DNA of 64,000 bases from Blepharisma stoltei (taxonomy: Eukaryota > Ciliophora > Heterotrichea > Heterotrichida > Blepharismidae), in contig CAJZBQ010000040.1 in assembly GCA_914767885.1 (NCBI GenBank), positions 124,001-188,000 on the forward strand, given 5' to 3'. The translations under genes and the position numbers were made by a program. Below the pieces are notes generated by a model that made no database searches, was not told where the DNA came from, and was given only the letters and a program-made list of their open reading frames with translations. How positions within the stretch are numbered: position 1 is the first letter of the stretch; each line of letters opens with the position of its first letter. This document shows positions 1 to 10,788 of the stretch, one piece after another.

Positions 1-234
1 TTTATCTGAGGCTTTGTGAGCCTTTTTTTCCTTCTTGATTTCCTAATTACAGTTTTTGCTTGGCTATCCCCAAAAATTCAAGACATAAATCCTCCTGGTT
101 TCTCAGTTTTTTGGGTTTCCATAATATTAAGCTCCACTGTTATCCTATATTTCCTTATTCTTTCCTCCAAATTAAGCATTTATAAATTAATTTTTATAAA
201 AAACAAGCTAAACCTCAAAATGCAAATAACTTAA
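1..234 (+). CDS. C-terminal part of a membrane protein gene (5' end outside window)
   Basis: The frame is open from base 1 (one UGA read as Trp at bases 7-9) to TAA at 232-234. The visible 77 codons are strongly hydrophobic, with at least two likely transmembrane stretches separated by a short Pro-rich loop and a basic tail. I do not recognise the family. Only about 60 bp separate it from the next gene start. It could instead be the last part of a channel or transporter; the rest lies upstream of the window. Confidence 0.45.
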
Positions 235-293
235 TTAATTTTCAAGAAATAATTTATTTCTATTTTTAGCACCTATTGCATTCCTGATTTATA

Positions 294-797
294 ATGGAAT
301 TTACATTTGAGCTTTTCCCAGAATACACTCTCTACCTCCAGCTCTACATAAACCTCACAAATTCCTCTGAACTCCGTGCTAACGTGCGTAACTTTGACTG
401 TGCTTTTATCAACCCCAGCCTAATTACATCAATAAAGCACATCCTGGTCGCTGCTAACCGTGCTATTTCTGGAGTAAAAACCAATACCAAAAAAACTGAC
501 TCAATTTATTCTGATCTTGTCTACTACTTATCACCCTCTTGCAATATCCGTAGCACTCTCAGCCAATTCGGAATCCAAGACTCCAGTACAAGCATAATAA
601 TTGCTTGCTTCGACCCTCAAACTTTGATTACCATGGACTCTGCCATTTGTGGCTCCAAAGACTCATTAGACACTCTTGCCTCTTTTACCAATTTCAAAGA
701 AATCCAAAGCATTTTCAAAATTTCTGACTCAGAGTTGTCAATTGACCACTCTTTTACCAATGCAGTATCATCCCGAATCGCATTAAAAGACTTATAA
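294..797 (+). CDS. CGI121: EKC/KEOPS complex subunit Cgi121 (TPRKB homologue)
   Basis: This is a single uninterrupted 167-codon ORF from ATG at 294 to TAA. The length and motif order match Cgi121/TPRKB: an N-terminal LFPEYTLYLQLY strand, INPSLITSIKHILVAANRAI in the middle, LSPSCNIRSTLSQFGI and a C-terminal segment rich in Ser and Asp. Family knowledge: Cgi121 binds the kinase Bud32 and the tRNA 3' end in the KEOPS complex, which makes t6A37 on ANN-decoding tRNAs. There is no IES or intron. The gene converges on RFC1 with only 2 bp between the two coding ends, so the 3' UTRs must overlap. Confidence 0.85.
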   Translation: MEFTFELFPEYTLYLQLYINLTNSSELRANVRNFDCAFINPSLITSIKHILVAANRAISGVKTNTKKTDSIYSDLVYYLSPSCNIRSTLSQFGIQDSSTSIIIACFDPQTLITMDSAICGSKDSLDTLASFTNFKEIQSIFKISDSELSIDHSFTNAVSSRIALKDL

Positions 798-799
798 AA

Positions 800-3184
800 T
801 TATTTTTTCTTTTTAATTATTTTTCCTTTAACTTCTTCTTCACTTTCTTCTGACTCTTCAGCTGACTTTTCAGACTGGTCTGGGTCTTCGAATTCAGGGT
901 CAAATTTATCTTTTTCCGCCCTGTCGCCTGTTTTTTTCTTTTTCTTTTTGGCAATTGAGGATTTGTGCATTAAATTGTAAGACTTGGTAAGCTGGGATTT
1001 TAGCTTGGTGGAAAGGTTTTTGTATTCTTCTTCATAGGTGGGGGTGCCGAATTGCAGCTGGATGAGGTGCTCTTTGAACATGTCAGGATTAAGATTGTAT
1101 AAGAACATTTGGGAGACTGCTTCGTCTACACCATCAATTTCGAGTTTTTTTAAGGGTTCCATGATTAAATGGTAGATAATAGGGATATAGTCGTTAAGGA
1201 CACTTTCGTTGTCACCTGAAATATGCCCAGCCATGGTGGATCGGATGTTTCGAAGCATACGCTCGTTTTTGCGGGTGGTAGAAAACTTGCCGAACCACTC
1301 AGGAAAGCGGGGGAAGGGAACACCATTGCCGGTTAATGCGCCAGGCTCTATAGCGGCGGCTTGGCCATAATGCTGAAGCAGAGATCATTCATTACCATTT
1401 CTCATTTGTCTAGATATTAAATCAGAAAATGCTATAGAGTCTGCAGCTTCAGCCATCCTATATATCGCAGTGCTGTCCATCGCGATAGCCGACAAGTAGT
1501 TTTCATGTATCAGCAGCGGTATTAAATCAAAATCCACAAAAAAAAGGTCCATTTTTTCCCTATGTCTCAGCGTTTTTGTCTCCCTCCAATTCAGCAGCTT
1601 CGCCCCAGCGTCAAAATTCCCAATCATCGAAATAGGGTCCTTTGTGATTGATTTTAAGCCTTTTTTGGCCTGCATTGTATTCATAGTCGGGCTGTTTCTG
1701 CTTCACATTTCCATGACAGTGATTACTTGTCTTATATCATTTCCACAGGATTCTACTACTTGCTCTAGGGCAGAAGAGTCTACGTTCATTCCTTCTTTAT
1801 TTAAAATAGCTTGTATCCGCTTTACTATTTGAGATTTATTGGGTTTTTGGAACCTTATGTCATAGGAAATATTTCCAATGGATTTTAGCTTGCGGCTTTG
1901 CCGCTCATTGCAGATGCAGATTATAGGGATTTTGGTGACTTTTATGACTTCTAATAAAGCTCAGGCACCGCCACGATCACCTGCACACATCCCATCGACC
2001 TCGTCCATGATGAGGCAGGATTTTACGATGTTTCCTTTACGAGTTAAGCTATTGGAGTCACTGGTGCTTTTTAAGGGGTCTAAAATGGCTTTTCGGGAGC
2101 GGAAGTCGCTAGCGTTGGTTTCCATTACTTGGTACATCAGACCTTTTGCTACAAGTCGGGCTGCTGTTGTTTTGCCGACGCCTGGAGGGCCTGAAATTAA
2201 GGCAGCCCTTGCATTTACATTGAGCTGAGGGTCGAATCTTCCTCCTTTTACAGGTCTGATATCTTTTTTATTTTCTCTTAAAATCACGTCTGGTCAGTCT
2301 TTAAGCCAATTTACTAGTTTTTCAATAGCTTGGGTATTTCCTACAATTTCTTTTAAAGTGCTAGGTTTATATTTGTCAGTCCACAGTTGGTTACCGACTG
2401 GTATCATAGGAGGTGGAATTGCGTCTGGAATGGTCAAGTTTGGCTGCTTATTTTCATTGGTAGGCTGAGGGCTCTGTAATTGTAAAGCAGCTTCATTGGC
2501 GCCTAATAAAAAGGACAGCATTTCTTGGAGCTCTTTTTCGTCAATAATTTTGATGCCGAATTCTTTGGCTGTTTTGTATTTTCTGCCTTCTGTGTAGTGA
2601 CGACCGTCTTCAAGCTTTTGCCCATGGATTAGACAGGTAGTTTTTCGGCTGACTGAGCCTGTGACTCTTGATCCGTAACTTCTTAACAGTTCAGTTAGTT
2701 CGTCTCTTTCTATTGTAGAAATAATGCCAGTAATCACGATTGTTTGACCAGTTAATGGTCCTGGCTTTATGTCTTGGTTTTTTTTTTGGACTTTGGTGCC
2801 TGTTACTTTTTGGGTTTTTGCCTGGGATTCACCATGTTTTTTTATATCACGAAGATTTTCAGGGATTTTGTAGGAGGGTTTAGAGATGACGGTTTTTCGT
2901 TTGGAAAGAAAATCTGGGGGAGGCTTTATGAGGGAAATTTTGGGAGGAGAAATTTCTTTAGGCATGTCGTCGTCGGAATCTTGCATGGCGAGATCGAGAG
3001 AATCAAAAGCAGATTTTGAAGATTCTTGGGAAATTTTGGGGTCTTCTATGAGAGAGACTTCTATTTTTTGCTTTTTTTCAGGAGGCTTGGCAGGCTTGAC
3101 AGGCTTGGAGGGTTGCAGTCGTTTTTTTGGAGTGGATTTTTGGGATGATGAAGATGCTGAAAAGTATTTAGATAAATCCCCCAT
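800..3184 (-). CDS. RFC1: Replication factor C large subunit (RFC1)
   Basis: This is one 794-codon frame from ATG at 3184 to the stop at 800, open only if UGA is Trp (for example NWLKDWPDVI and GDRGGAWALLEV). The N-terminus MGDLSKYFS resembles the RFC1 PCNA-binding start. A BRCT domain follows at about residues 145-235 (LTGQTIVITG..GSRVTGSVSRKTTCLI). The AAA+ ATPase comes next, with Walker A GPPGVGKTT and Walker B LIMDEVDGM, then an arginine-rich sensor region and the RFC1-specific C-terminal domain ending in an acidic/Lys-rich tail. Family role: loads the PCNA clamp in DNA replication and repair in the nucleus. No IES and no intron in 2.4 kb, in contrast to the neighbours. Confidence 0.95.
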
Positions 3185-3543
3185 TATTTAATATTTAAAA
3201 TAATCCCCATTTATTGAAAATTAAAAATTGATTTTTCGTAGTCTTATCAAATATCTATAGATTTTAAACTAGAGTATATTTTAATGCGAATTAAATTATT
3301 TATATTAAATATAGTGAGTGTAAGCATTCATACTGATCAGCCGTTATCCTAACGATTATGTGAAATAGGGTAACGGCTACAAGTAGGAATATTTATATTT
3401 GTAATTAGGTATAATAATTTTTCTTGATTTAAATAAAACTAAAATATATACTGTACCAACTAATTTAGCACAATTGTATTTTAAATATTTATTTTGAGAA
3501 TTTAAATAAAAAGATATAGCAAGGTAAAGAGTACAAAGTTTGA
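3185..3543. other. AT-rich intergenic stretch
   Basis: No coding frame on either strand. The only structure seen is an imperfect inverted repeat at about 3342-3375 (AGCCGTTATCC .. GGGTAACGGCT). It lies between the divergent RFC1 start and the end of the downstream coiled-coil gene. Confidence 0.5.
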
Positions 3544-5352
3544 TTAGATCTGGGAAAAAGTAGACATTAGCATTAATTATAGATTGGGCTCTAACCTCCT
3601 TCTATGTCTGACCGAGACGAGTCTTCGTATACGACTCGTTCAGCTGTTAGAGAACCTCTCTGGGTATGCCAGCATTTCCACCAGAATAGCTCTCCTCCAG
3701 CTTTCGGCCTGGCTCTTAATGCTGTCTCGGAACCTTGGAGTATACAGATTTGGGACTTGATGGCTGCTGCTTGAGTGGCTAGAGTTCTAGCTAGGGATAA
3801 ACTGCCTAGCTAGTATCGGTACAAACTATGCCTTCGCTGTCAGTACTAGTGGCCTCTAGGGCAAAAAGCCTTTTTTTTCCAAATGTCCATCATGAAGACA
3901 CAAAGTCTTCATTGCCGGACGAGAGAGACAAAAACCAACCGGAACACTAATGCCTAGTACCCGTACACTCCTTTTCCAACTCGGTTTAGCCTCAGGCCAC
4001 AGCAAAGTCCCCAAACTCGAAGCAGGTCTGGGAGAGGATGGATCGGTGGCATTGCCATTTTATTTGTAAGAAAAAGTAGACAATGATCGAAAAGGGTTGT
4101 TTGTAGAGTCTTCGGAGCTTCTTGAACTTCTTGATGTCAACATTTTTTCTGTCGATATTTGAGCTTTTATTAATTTTGGACTAATTATATTTAAACTGCT
4201 TAACTTTGGTTTTTGTGAAAAATTTCTTTGCTGAGGTTTAGGTGCTAGCGCAGATATTACTTTTGCAGCCATATCGACAGACCCTGATTTTTTGTGGGCT
4301 TTTGGTTGATTTTGCTTCATAAACTTAAATACTTTTTCAGCGAATTTCACCTTTTTTGATGTTTCATATTTCCCTACTTTTAATTTCGAAATTTCTTTGT
4401 CTTTTTCTTTTATTTCTTCATCGGCCGATTTAATTTGTTTTTCAATCTCTTTTTGTTTATTTTTTATATTTGGAATATCTTCTTCTTTAATAATTTTAGG
4501 TCGATTTTCTAGACTTTTCTGCTCTTCTTTAATTAATTTTTCGACATTTTCAATCAAAGCTTGCAAATTTTCTCTTTTTTTAGTTAATTCGCTTAGTTCA
4601 TCTTTTAATTTATTGCATTGTTTAGTTTCTTCTGTACTAAATTTTTCGGATTTGCTAGCTCCTTCAGTCTGTGAGTAAACAAAAAAATTTTGTTCGCTTA
4701 CAAAGAGGAGTTAATTTTTTTTAATACTTTATATAAAAATTAATTTAATTTGTAAAATTTATGATTTAAAATGCAGAGCTGTTTAAAATTAAACAGAATT
4801 AGCTAGAGATTTCGTTATAATAATTATCACTTATATATCAAACTTTTTTTTAATAAAAAATTTGTTATATTAAAAAATTTTTGATCTCTGGCTTTTCCCC
4901 AAATAATAGGGAAATTTCCCAATGGTTTTGTTCACTCACAGAGGGAGTAGTAGTAAGAGCTTCTTTTTTTGCTTTTAATTCTTGCTGCAGTTTTGCGATT
5001 AAATTTTCTTTTTCTTCAATATTACTTTCTATTTCTTTGTTAATATTCTTAGTTGGGTCGTCTATTGTAAGTCCTTGAGTAATATTTGAGTATTCTTCAC
5101 GAAACTCATTGCGTTCCCTTTCTATTAAATCTAACTTTTCTTTTATGTTGTCATTTTTTTCTTCTAAATTAAAACTCTTTTTCATAAGATTATAAATCTT
5201 TGGGTTGGCTTTTTTGGCATGCTCAAAAGTATATACATTAAAATGGCTTGGTGAGTTGGAACAGGACCTCTCAGGAGTCCCAGAGATTAGTTTCCTGACC
5301 AATTAGAATTATTTCCCAGCCTGAAACTAGGAATTACCCTTTCCATTTCCAT
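3544..5352 (-). CDS. Coiled-coil protein interrupted by three IESs
   Basis: Start ATG at 5352 (MEMERVISGTPERS). After removing 5290-5336, 4658-4949 and 3563-4078 the frame is 318 codons. The protein is a long charged coiled coil (residues ~40-190, rich in EKE, KEEIS and IEKQIKSADEEI) followed by a Ser/Lys-rich tail. If the last IES is not removed, the protein ends FSYK with a stop directly at the insertion; after removal it ends FSQI. I do not recognise the family. Each junction is a TA shared by both edges, and all three removals are needed to keep one frame. Confidence 0.65.
3563..4078 (-). mobile_element. IES: GC-rich retroposon-like insert with target-site duplication
   Basis: 516 bp, clearly more GC-rich than its surroundings. 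Both edges carry the 12-base copy TCTACTTTTTCY (minus strand), which contains the TA used for excision. The body starts with TAAAATGGC next to the gene side, as do the other members of this family in the window. Inserted in the last codons of the coiled-coil gene. Confidence 0.7.
4658..4949. mobile_element. IES: MITE with terminal inverted repeats
   Basis: Left edge reads CTTCAGTCTGTGAGTAAACA with a nearby hairpin partner; right edge ends TTCACTCACAGAGGGAGTA. It shares internal blocks with the other copies (for example AAATTAAACAGAATTAGCT). Removing 292 bp between TA sites rejoins EALTT to SKSEKF in frame. Confidence 0.8.
5290..5336. other. Short IES (47 bp)
   Basis: TA-bounded 47-bp insert containing in-frame stops. 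Removal joins MEMERV to ISGTPERS in frame. Exact TA choice is inferred. Confidence 0.5.
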
Positions 5353-5607
5353 TTTTGACAAGAATCGCCAGAAAATTCAAATATTTTCAATAGCAGAAGT
5401 AACCTTCTCGATGAATTGGCAAGAAAACAAAGGAGCGTTAGCAAAAAAGGCTTCACAAATTATAGAGGACTTAATAAGTATAATATGATTAAGATTACAC
5501 ATGCTCAAGGGCCATTAATTCAGCTTTTTTTCTTACTTTATTTTTTTATTTTTGAAATATCTCTTAAAAAGATGAATAATTTTTTCTAAAATAATTAGAT
5601 AATATTA

Positions 5608-6054
5608 TTAAAATAATGATCATTTTTTGCATTTAGACTTATGAGTTAGTGCTTTTCTCTTACTCTGAAGGTCCTTTTTAGCATCCTTTAACTCATTGAT
5701 TTTATCCTCAAACTCACTGATTTTATCTTTTAGGCTGGAATTAAGAATTGCTGATAAATTATTATCATTTTCATTTTTCTTAATAAGCCACTGCTTTTCT
5801 GCATTCAGTTTTCGATTCATTTCTTTTTCTATTAAGATTTCATTGTTTAATCTTTTTATTTCTACATATGATGCTTCGATGTCTTCGTCATTTGATAATT
5901 CATAACTGTAAATTTCTATAACCTCATCAATTTTATTTTCCTCAGAAATTTCAGGTTTTAATTCATTTAATTTTGATTGCAAAGTCAAAATTGATTTTTT
6001 CATAATTCCTAAGGTATGCTCGTATTGGCTTAATAACTCTTCTTGATAGTCCAT
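5608..6054 (-). CDS. Small coiled-coil protein
   Basis: 148 codons from ATG at 6054. The frame passes one UGA (Trp) near the end and stops at TAA, so the protein ends CKKWSLF. It is strongly charged, with heptad-like LNELKPEIS and KISEFEDKINELKDAKKDL stretches, over most of its length. No IES. Function unknown. It lies 255 bp upstream of the larger coiled-coil gene, same strand. Confidence 0.6.
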
Positions 6055-6549
6055 TTTGTTTAATTAAAAGACTTTAATTTATCAAATTAATAACACTTAA
6101 TTTGCCTTAAAATTAGGCTAATTATATTGTTTTGAAATAAATGTGTTTTAGATTTAACTTAAAATATTATACCTGCTTATAGAGAATTTTTACATACCAA
6201 CTCGCTGCCATCTTGCATTCATATAGTAAATCAGAATGTTTTTCATTTGTTGTAAATAGATATATATAATTTGCTCCCATTTTTATTGAAACGTGTATTT
6301 TATTCCTCATATTTATTGAATACTATGGCGGAATGAAATTCCACAAGTAGAGTATATGCAAATTAAAAGGCAATTTACAATAGATAAGCTAAATAAATGC
6401 ATTTTAATATAAATAAGTATATAACCTGTAATACAAACTCAAGCTATTTAAATCTTAAACTTAAATTGTATAAATTACCTTTAATATCTCAAAGCTAATT
6501 TAAAAGTTTTTGACTAAACATAACAAAAATAGTTAAACAAGCTAATAAT
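6055..6549. other. Intergenic, AT-rich
   Basis: Divergent intergenic region between two gene starts. No ORF, repeat family member or RNA gene seen; promoters probably lie here but no motif is recognisable. Confidence 0.4.
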
Positions 6550-9500
6550 ATGACTGATATGGGACTTCTTGAGAAAGCAGAAATAGAGCTCTTAGATAGC
6601 AGCATTGAAGTAATGTATATCTAGGATATAGAAGACAGCTTTAAAGAAGTTAGAGACTTGATCGCACTTAAAAGTGAAGAAATTGACATTCTAGCCCTGC
6701 TTCAAAGCTATTCACTACAAGGAGATCACAAGAAATTATCAAAAGGCCTAGTTTACGGGATTCTCATAGGCATGGATTGGCTTAAATACCTCCTTCCTAC
6801 CTCTCGTGACAATTTTCAAACAGCCTGCATCACCTTAACTCAATTAATCCCTTACTTAAAATTTTAATTTTTTTTTTTAATTTTCACTATAAATTTATAT
6901 AATAATAATTTTTTTTTTTACTTAAAATTCTCACAAAGAGCAATCTGACTTTTCACCCAGCTATGAAAACTAGACTCCCCTGCCTTTGCTGACATGTTTT
7001 TATCATTTATCCGAACCTTTGACCTTATTAACGAAATCAAGCCTGAGCTTGACTGAATTTCTAACCAGCCCTTAATTTCTTTGATTTTTTACAAAATTCT
7101 GCACCAGGCTTCACTCCTTGCAAATGACGGAAGTCCAATCCTTTTTGACTATGTCCAAGTCTTATCACAGATCTGGAGACGTAGAAAAGATGCGTGCTAT
7201 GCTATAGGAAGAGACTTAATTAGGATTATCAGCTCTTTGGCTGAAGTAAATGGTATTGAACATATATGAAATGACCTATTTGCCCCTGGCAGAGATGGGA
7301 ATCCTTTATATTGGACTTTACTTATGACTCCTACACATCCAAAATTCCATTCAATGCTGCTTTTGCCTTCAATAGAAGCAAGGCTTATTTATATAATAGA
7401 AAACGCTAATCAGACTAATTTTACGAGGTATAGTAATTGCCCGAGGATGGCGCTATCTTGCGCCATCCTCGGGCAATTCAAAAATGGCCCCACACCGGAA
7501 ATCGAACCCACGTGTGGGGCCATTTTTGGTGTGTGGCCAACATCGACTTACACGCACCAAAAATGGCCCCACACGTGGGCTCGATTCCTGGTGTGGGGCC
7601 ATTTTTTGAATTGCCCGAGGATGGCGCAAGATAGCGCTATCCTCGGGCAATTTCATATACCTCAAATGGATTTTAGATGAGCATGATGAGTGTATAATGC
7701 CAGATCTTGCAAGATTTATAGTGAATTTTCCTGCAAATCATGAAGGAATCCCTAGGTGGCAACTTATAGAGTGGCTTTTAGCATCAGCAAAAGACCATCA
7801 TACACAAGCAAGCATAAAGCAGTCATTATCGTTTGACTGCTTATTTTTTAGCCATAATCATAAAATGGCTAACTCCCCCCCCCTCGTGAGTGAATAAAAA
7901 AATTTTGTTCACTCATGGAGGGGGGGTTAATTTTTTTTTTTTTAAAAAATTTATATAAAAAATATTTTTTTTTCGAAATTTAAAAAAAACCTAATTCGCA
8001 AAAATTGGAAAGCAAATATTAATTTAATTTATAAAATTTATGTTTAAAAAAACAATTCGTTTAAAATTAAACAGAATTGGCTCTAGATTTAATTATACTA
8101 ATTATCATTAATATATATTTTTTTTTTCCATAAAAAATTTTTGTTCACTCACTGAGGGTGGGTTTTTTGGGCAAAAATAGGGATTTTTCTAATGGTTTTT
8201 TTCACTCACGGAGGGGGGGGAGTAAGGCAAATAATAGCTTGAAGGGGACGCTCTGTCCTTTGACCTGTCCTGGAAATTTGAAAGGTGTGCGGTTATTCCA
8301 CTTTCATCCTACGGCAGTGAAGGAGTCTTAAAGGGAGACAGAAGTCGCTCACTCTTCAGCCATCAAAACTATTTTAGCATACCCGAGGAGGTTTATTGGC
8401 AAAGTAGATTGCCCCAGCAGTCTACAGGCTTAATACTGTAAATTGCGGAAGCTCTCTGCTTGGTAAACTCATAGTGTACGTTAGGCGGAACGAGCAGCGT
8501 TTAAATTCTTCTTAATGTAATGAAAAATTTATTTTTTAATCCTTTGCAAGATCAGCTTTATTCAATAGAGCCGATGATGTCGCTTATAGGCTTTTCTTTA
8601 ACACGATACCAAAGTGTATCTTTAGCTGAAGAGTTATTAGAATTTATGCTGACGTCAGCTGAAAGGCTATTTTGTATTGCTTAAAGTCGCAATAATAATT
8701 TACTAAAAATTTTGATAGTAATTAGCCTGAAAATTTTGTGCAGAATCAATTTTTTTGAGCAATTGTCTAAATATAGTCCGAGCACTCTTTTGCGCGGACT
8801 TCCTGATTTTTTTCGATAGGAAAAAGGGAGTTGGCTAAATAAGCATATGCTGTTTTTAGCAACTCACCATGGCAAAAATCCCTGCAAAAAGTAGTTCTGT
8901 CACTTGAGGAGTTGATAAAATCAGTATTAGTTAGCCAACTCCCCTATCAAAGCCCAAGCAAAAAGAATGCTCAGGCTATATATAGGAATTGCCCGAGGAT
9001 GGCGTTATCTTGTGCCATCCTCGGGCAATTGGTATATAAAATTCAGAGCAAAAATCATGCACCAGCTGAAATGTATGATAAAAGGTCCACAAAAAAGGTT
9101 TTAAGGAATTTAAAAGAGTGCTTTAATGTCGCCTATACTCAAGGAATTTTCCCATCATTAGAAATGCTGAGCTCCGATGAGAGAATTGATTCATTGATTA
9201 GGTCAAGAACTACAGATTTAAATGAAAATTATATGAATGGTATTGAGCCTGTGCTGTCTCCTCTGTGTGAAATTGAAGAAAAAATAAATAATGAGCCTAG
9301 GGAGGTTATGAACTCGTTGGGGGCACTAGGGACTCAGTTTGCGAACGAGCCAACATTTGAGATTTTGTGCGAAGTTTTAGAAAAGCAAAGCCAAGTCACT
9401 GAAGATTTAGCTAACTATATACTAAAATGCTTGACAAATGAGCTGCTGCAGCCTCTTTCTAAAGAAATTCAAAAAAATTCTATTTTATCGCAGATTTTTT

Positions 9501-10657
9501 CACAAATTTCGCAGAGCCAAAAAATGAGAGAATTAACAAAATATTTAAATTCAGCTGAGCCAGCTGTAGGGATCCGTTTACTCCCCCTTTTATGAATTCA
9601 TAAGCTTTTTTGCCCATCTTAAAATAGTTAATTTTTTAAATTTTGTTTTATTAATGTTATTTTTTTAAGAGAAAGCCTTGTTAAATTATTAATTTCATAT
9701 TAAGGAAAAATTTAATAGAATTAATTGAGATATCTTTATAAAAAATATTAATTATAGTTAAATATTTTATAAGCATTTTCCAATTTTTTTGCTCACTTTT
9801 AAAGGGGATTTAGTGATTTATTCTCTGCAAACAAATTCCACGCTTTACCTCCAATTTGATAGCCAGCTTGAAAGGGATCTAAAAATCTGTCTCCACGATA
9901 GCAATCAAGAAATACTGAGCTGGATATTCCCATTGGTTTTTGAAAACTTCCCTTCTATAATAACTCCAAATATAATCCATTTATACATACAAAATTCAGA
10001 AATACATACCATTTATCGGACCGAATTAGATTTATCATTAAAAAAATATATTCTCTATTAATTTAATAAACAAAAACCAAATATTTATTTCTATTTTCCT
10101 TCCAAAAAGTAAATAAGGATACAATTTTTTCTGATAATTATGTCCAAATTCTTGAAAAATCAAAAGAATTTTCATCAATTGAGCAGGCGATTTTATGGAA
10201 ACTTATTCAAGCAGAATTCAAGCCAGAAATGATAAGCAAAATTTTAGAGTACTTAAAAAGCTCTATTTCAGCTTGCGAACAATGGGAAAGCTTATCAGGG
10301 CTGCTAACTTATTTGTGTACACATATAAGTTATTTAAATGACGAGCACATAAAATTACTTTTACAGCTTCCTGCAAAAGTATTTAAAGTGACTGTTTATA
10401 TTGTTTTTTCAAAGCTCCCTGGGAATTTAATTAAGGAAAATATCTTAGAAGGCCTGCGAAGATTCCAGTTCCATTCTCAGATAAATTTATTTAAGCACTT
10501 AAAGCACTGGACTGAGCAGAAAGGGAAACTTAAAGACATTTTGAAAGAAAAGTCTATACAGGAAATGCTAATTCAGACGCTACAGTCTTTTGCATCAGAC
10601 TATTTCAAGGAGTTTAATTGTTTATTGGAAAGTGGGAAGCAGCTTTATACTCTTTAA
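6550..10657 (+). CDS. INTS3: Integrator complex subunit 3 (INTS3) with one intron and eight IESs
   Basis: Start ATG at 6550; a 15-nt intron at 6610-6624. Removing eight TA-bounded segments gives about 870 codons ending at the stop at 10655-10657. Family-specific blocks, in order: KLSKGLVYGIL, CYAIGRDLIRIISSLAEVNG (compare the GRDLVRLLQNVAR block of animal INTS3), HPKFHSMLL, RYLKWILDEHDECIMPDLAR, a WLLASAKDHH helix, IEPMMSLIGFS, and C-terminal helical repeats. Family role: INTS3 is a helical scaffold of Integrator, which cleaves snRNA and other nascent RNAs, and also nucleates the SOSS DNA-repair complex. The basic, Ser-rich C-terminal tail of animal INTS3 is absent. Several UGA codons are read as Trp (for example AIWLFTQLWKL). 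Confidence 0.85.
6610..6624 (+). other. 15-nt spliceosomal intron in INTS3
   Basis: GTAATGTATATCTAG, with GT and AG ends, contains a frame-breaking TAG. Removal joins DSSIE to DIEDSF. Exactly the minimal intron size known for heterotrich ciliates. Confidence 0.85.
6853..6918. other. Short IES (66 bp)
   Basis: Almost pure AT. The edges share an 11-base direct repeat TACTTAAAATT, so the TA used is fixed only within that repeat. Removal joins LIPYLKF to SQRAIW in frame. Confidence 0.8.
7429..7657. mobile_element. IES: nested foldback element with tRNA T-arm-like minihelices
   Basis: 229 bp. The ends are inverted copies of AATTGCCCGAGGATGGCGC, and the left end is itself a 44-bp hairpin. Inside are two inverted arms CCCCACACGTGGGTTCGATT.. 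whose loop matches the tRNA T-arm/B box (GGTTCGATTTCC). Removal of TA to TA shifts the frame by one base and restores NFTRYLKWILDEHDE, the expected INTS3 sequence. Confidence 0.85.
7870..8512. mobile_element. Composite IES: MITE plus GC-rich segment
   Basis: 7870-8224 is a full MITE (left TIR CTCCCC..CTCGTGAGTGAATAAA, right GTTTTTTTCACTCACGGAGG). About 8225-8512 is a GC-rich insert of unclear family. Removal joins HNHKMA to NVMKNLFF in frame. Could also be two adjacent IESs. Confidence 0.75.
8675..8722. other. Short IES (about 48-51 bp)
   Basis: Contains an in-frame TAA. Two TA pairs (8675/8723 or 8668/8719) give an open frame into SLKILCRINFFEQLSKY. Boundaries ambiguous by a few bases. Confidence 0.6.
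8817..8944. mobile_element. IES with its own terminal inverted repeats (128 bp)
   Basis: Ends are inverted copies of GGGAGTTGGCTAA at TA sites (left TAGGAAAAAGGGAGTTGGC, right GCCAACTCCCCTA). Removal joins GLPDFFR to YQSPSKKNAQ with the needed frame shift. TIR differs from the main MITE family. Confidence 0.75.
8983..9036. mobile_element. IES: solo 44-bp hairpin unit (54 bp)
   Basis: The hairpin AATTGCCCGAGGATGGCG .. CGGGCAATT, the same unit as the end of the 7429 element, stands alone between TATATA repeats. It is open in frame, so an ORF finder translates it, but 54 bp removal joins NAQAIY to KIQSKNHA. Confidence 0.75.
9579..9810. mobile_element. IES: MITE subfamily with TTTTAAA-type ends (232 bp)
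   Basis: Left TACTCCCCCTTTTATGAATT; right TTGCTCACTTTTAAAGGGGA. Shares central AT-rich blocks with the main MITE. Removal joins VGIRL to VIYSLQTN with a one-base frame shift, as required. Confidence 0.7.
10039..10109. other. Short IES (53-71 bp, boundary ambiguous)
   Basis: AT-rich segment with in-frame stops between the coding blocks LDLSL and NKDTIFSDNYV. Lengths of 53 or 71 bp both restore the frame. Confidence 0.5.
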
Positions 10658-10788
10658 TAATTACTGATAATTATGTTTGGAATAGGTTTAATTATTAAGT
10701 AATTGATATAAATTCTTATTTTATGAGTTATAACTGTTTTTATGCCATTTATGGAATCAAACTAATCTAAACTTATAAAACTGATAAT

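Noticed and set aside
800..3184. Frameshift/pseudogene interpretation of RFC1, AMPD, INTS3 because of TGA codons
   Set aside because: TGA positions align with Trp in the families and no other stops occur, so the code, not decay, explains them.
5303..5520. Plus-strand frame reading DQLELFPSLKLGITLS..MNWQENKGAL..
   Set aside because: It looks protein-like but has no start, and the minus-strand gene explains the first part of it by way of the 47-bp IES. No exon could be attached.
7324..7680. Three overlapping ORFs of 65-118 codons across the palindrome (both strands)
   Set aside because: They are translations of the foldback IES; INTS3 homology resumes only when it is removed.
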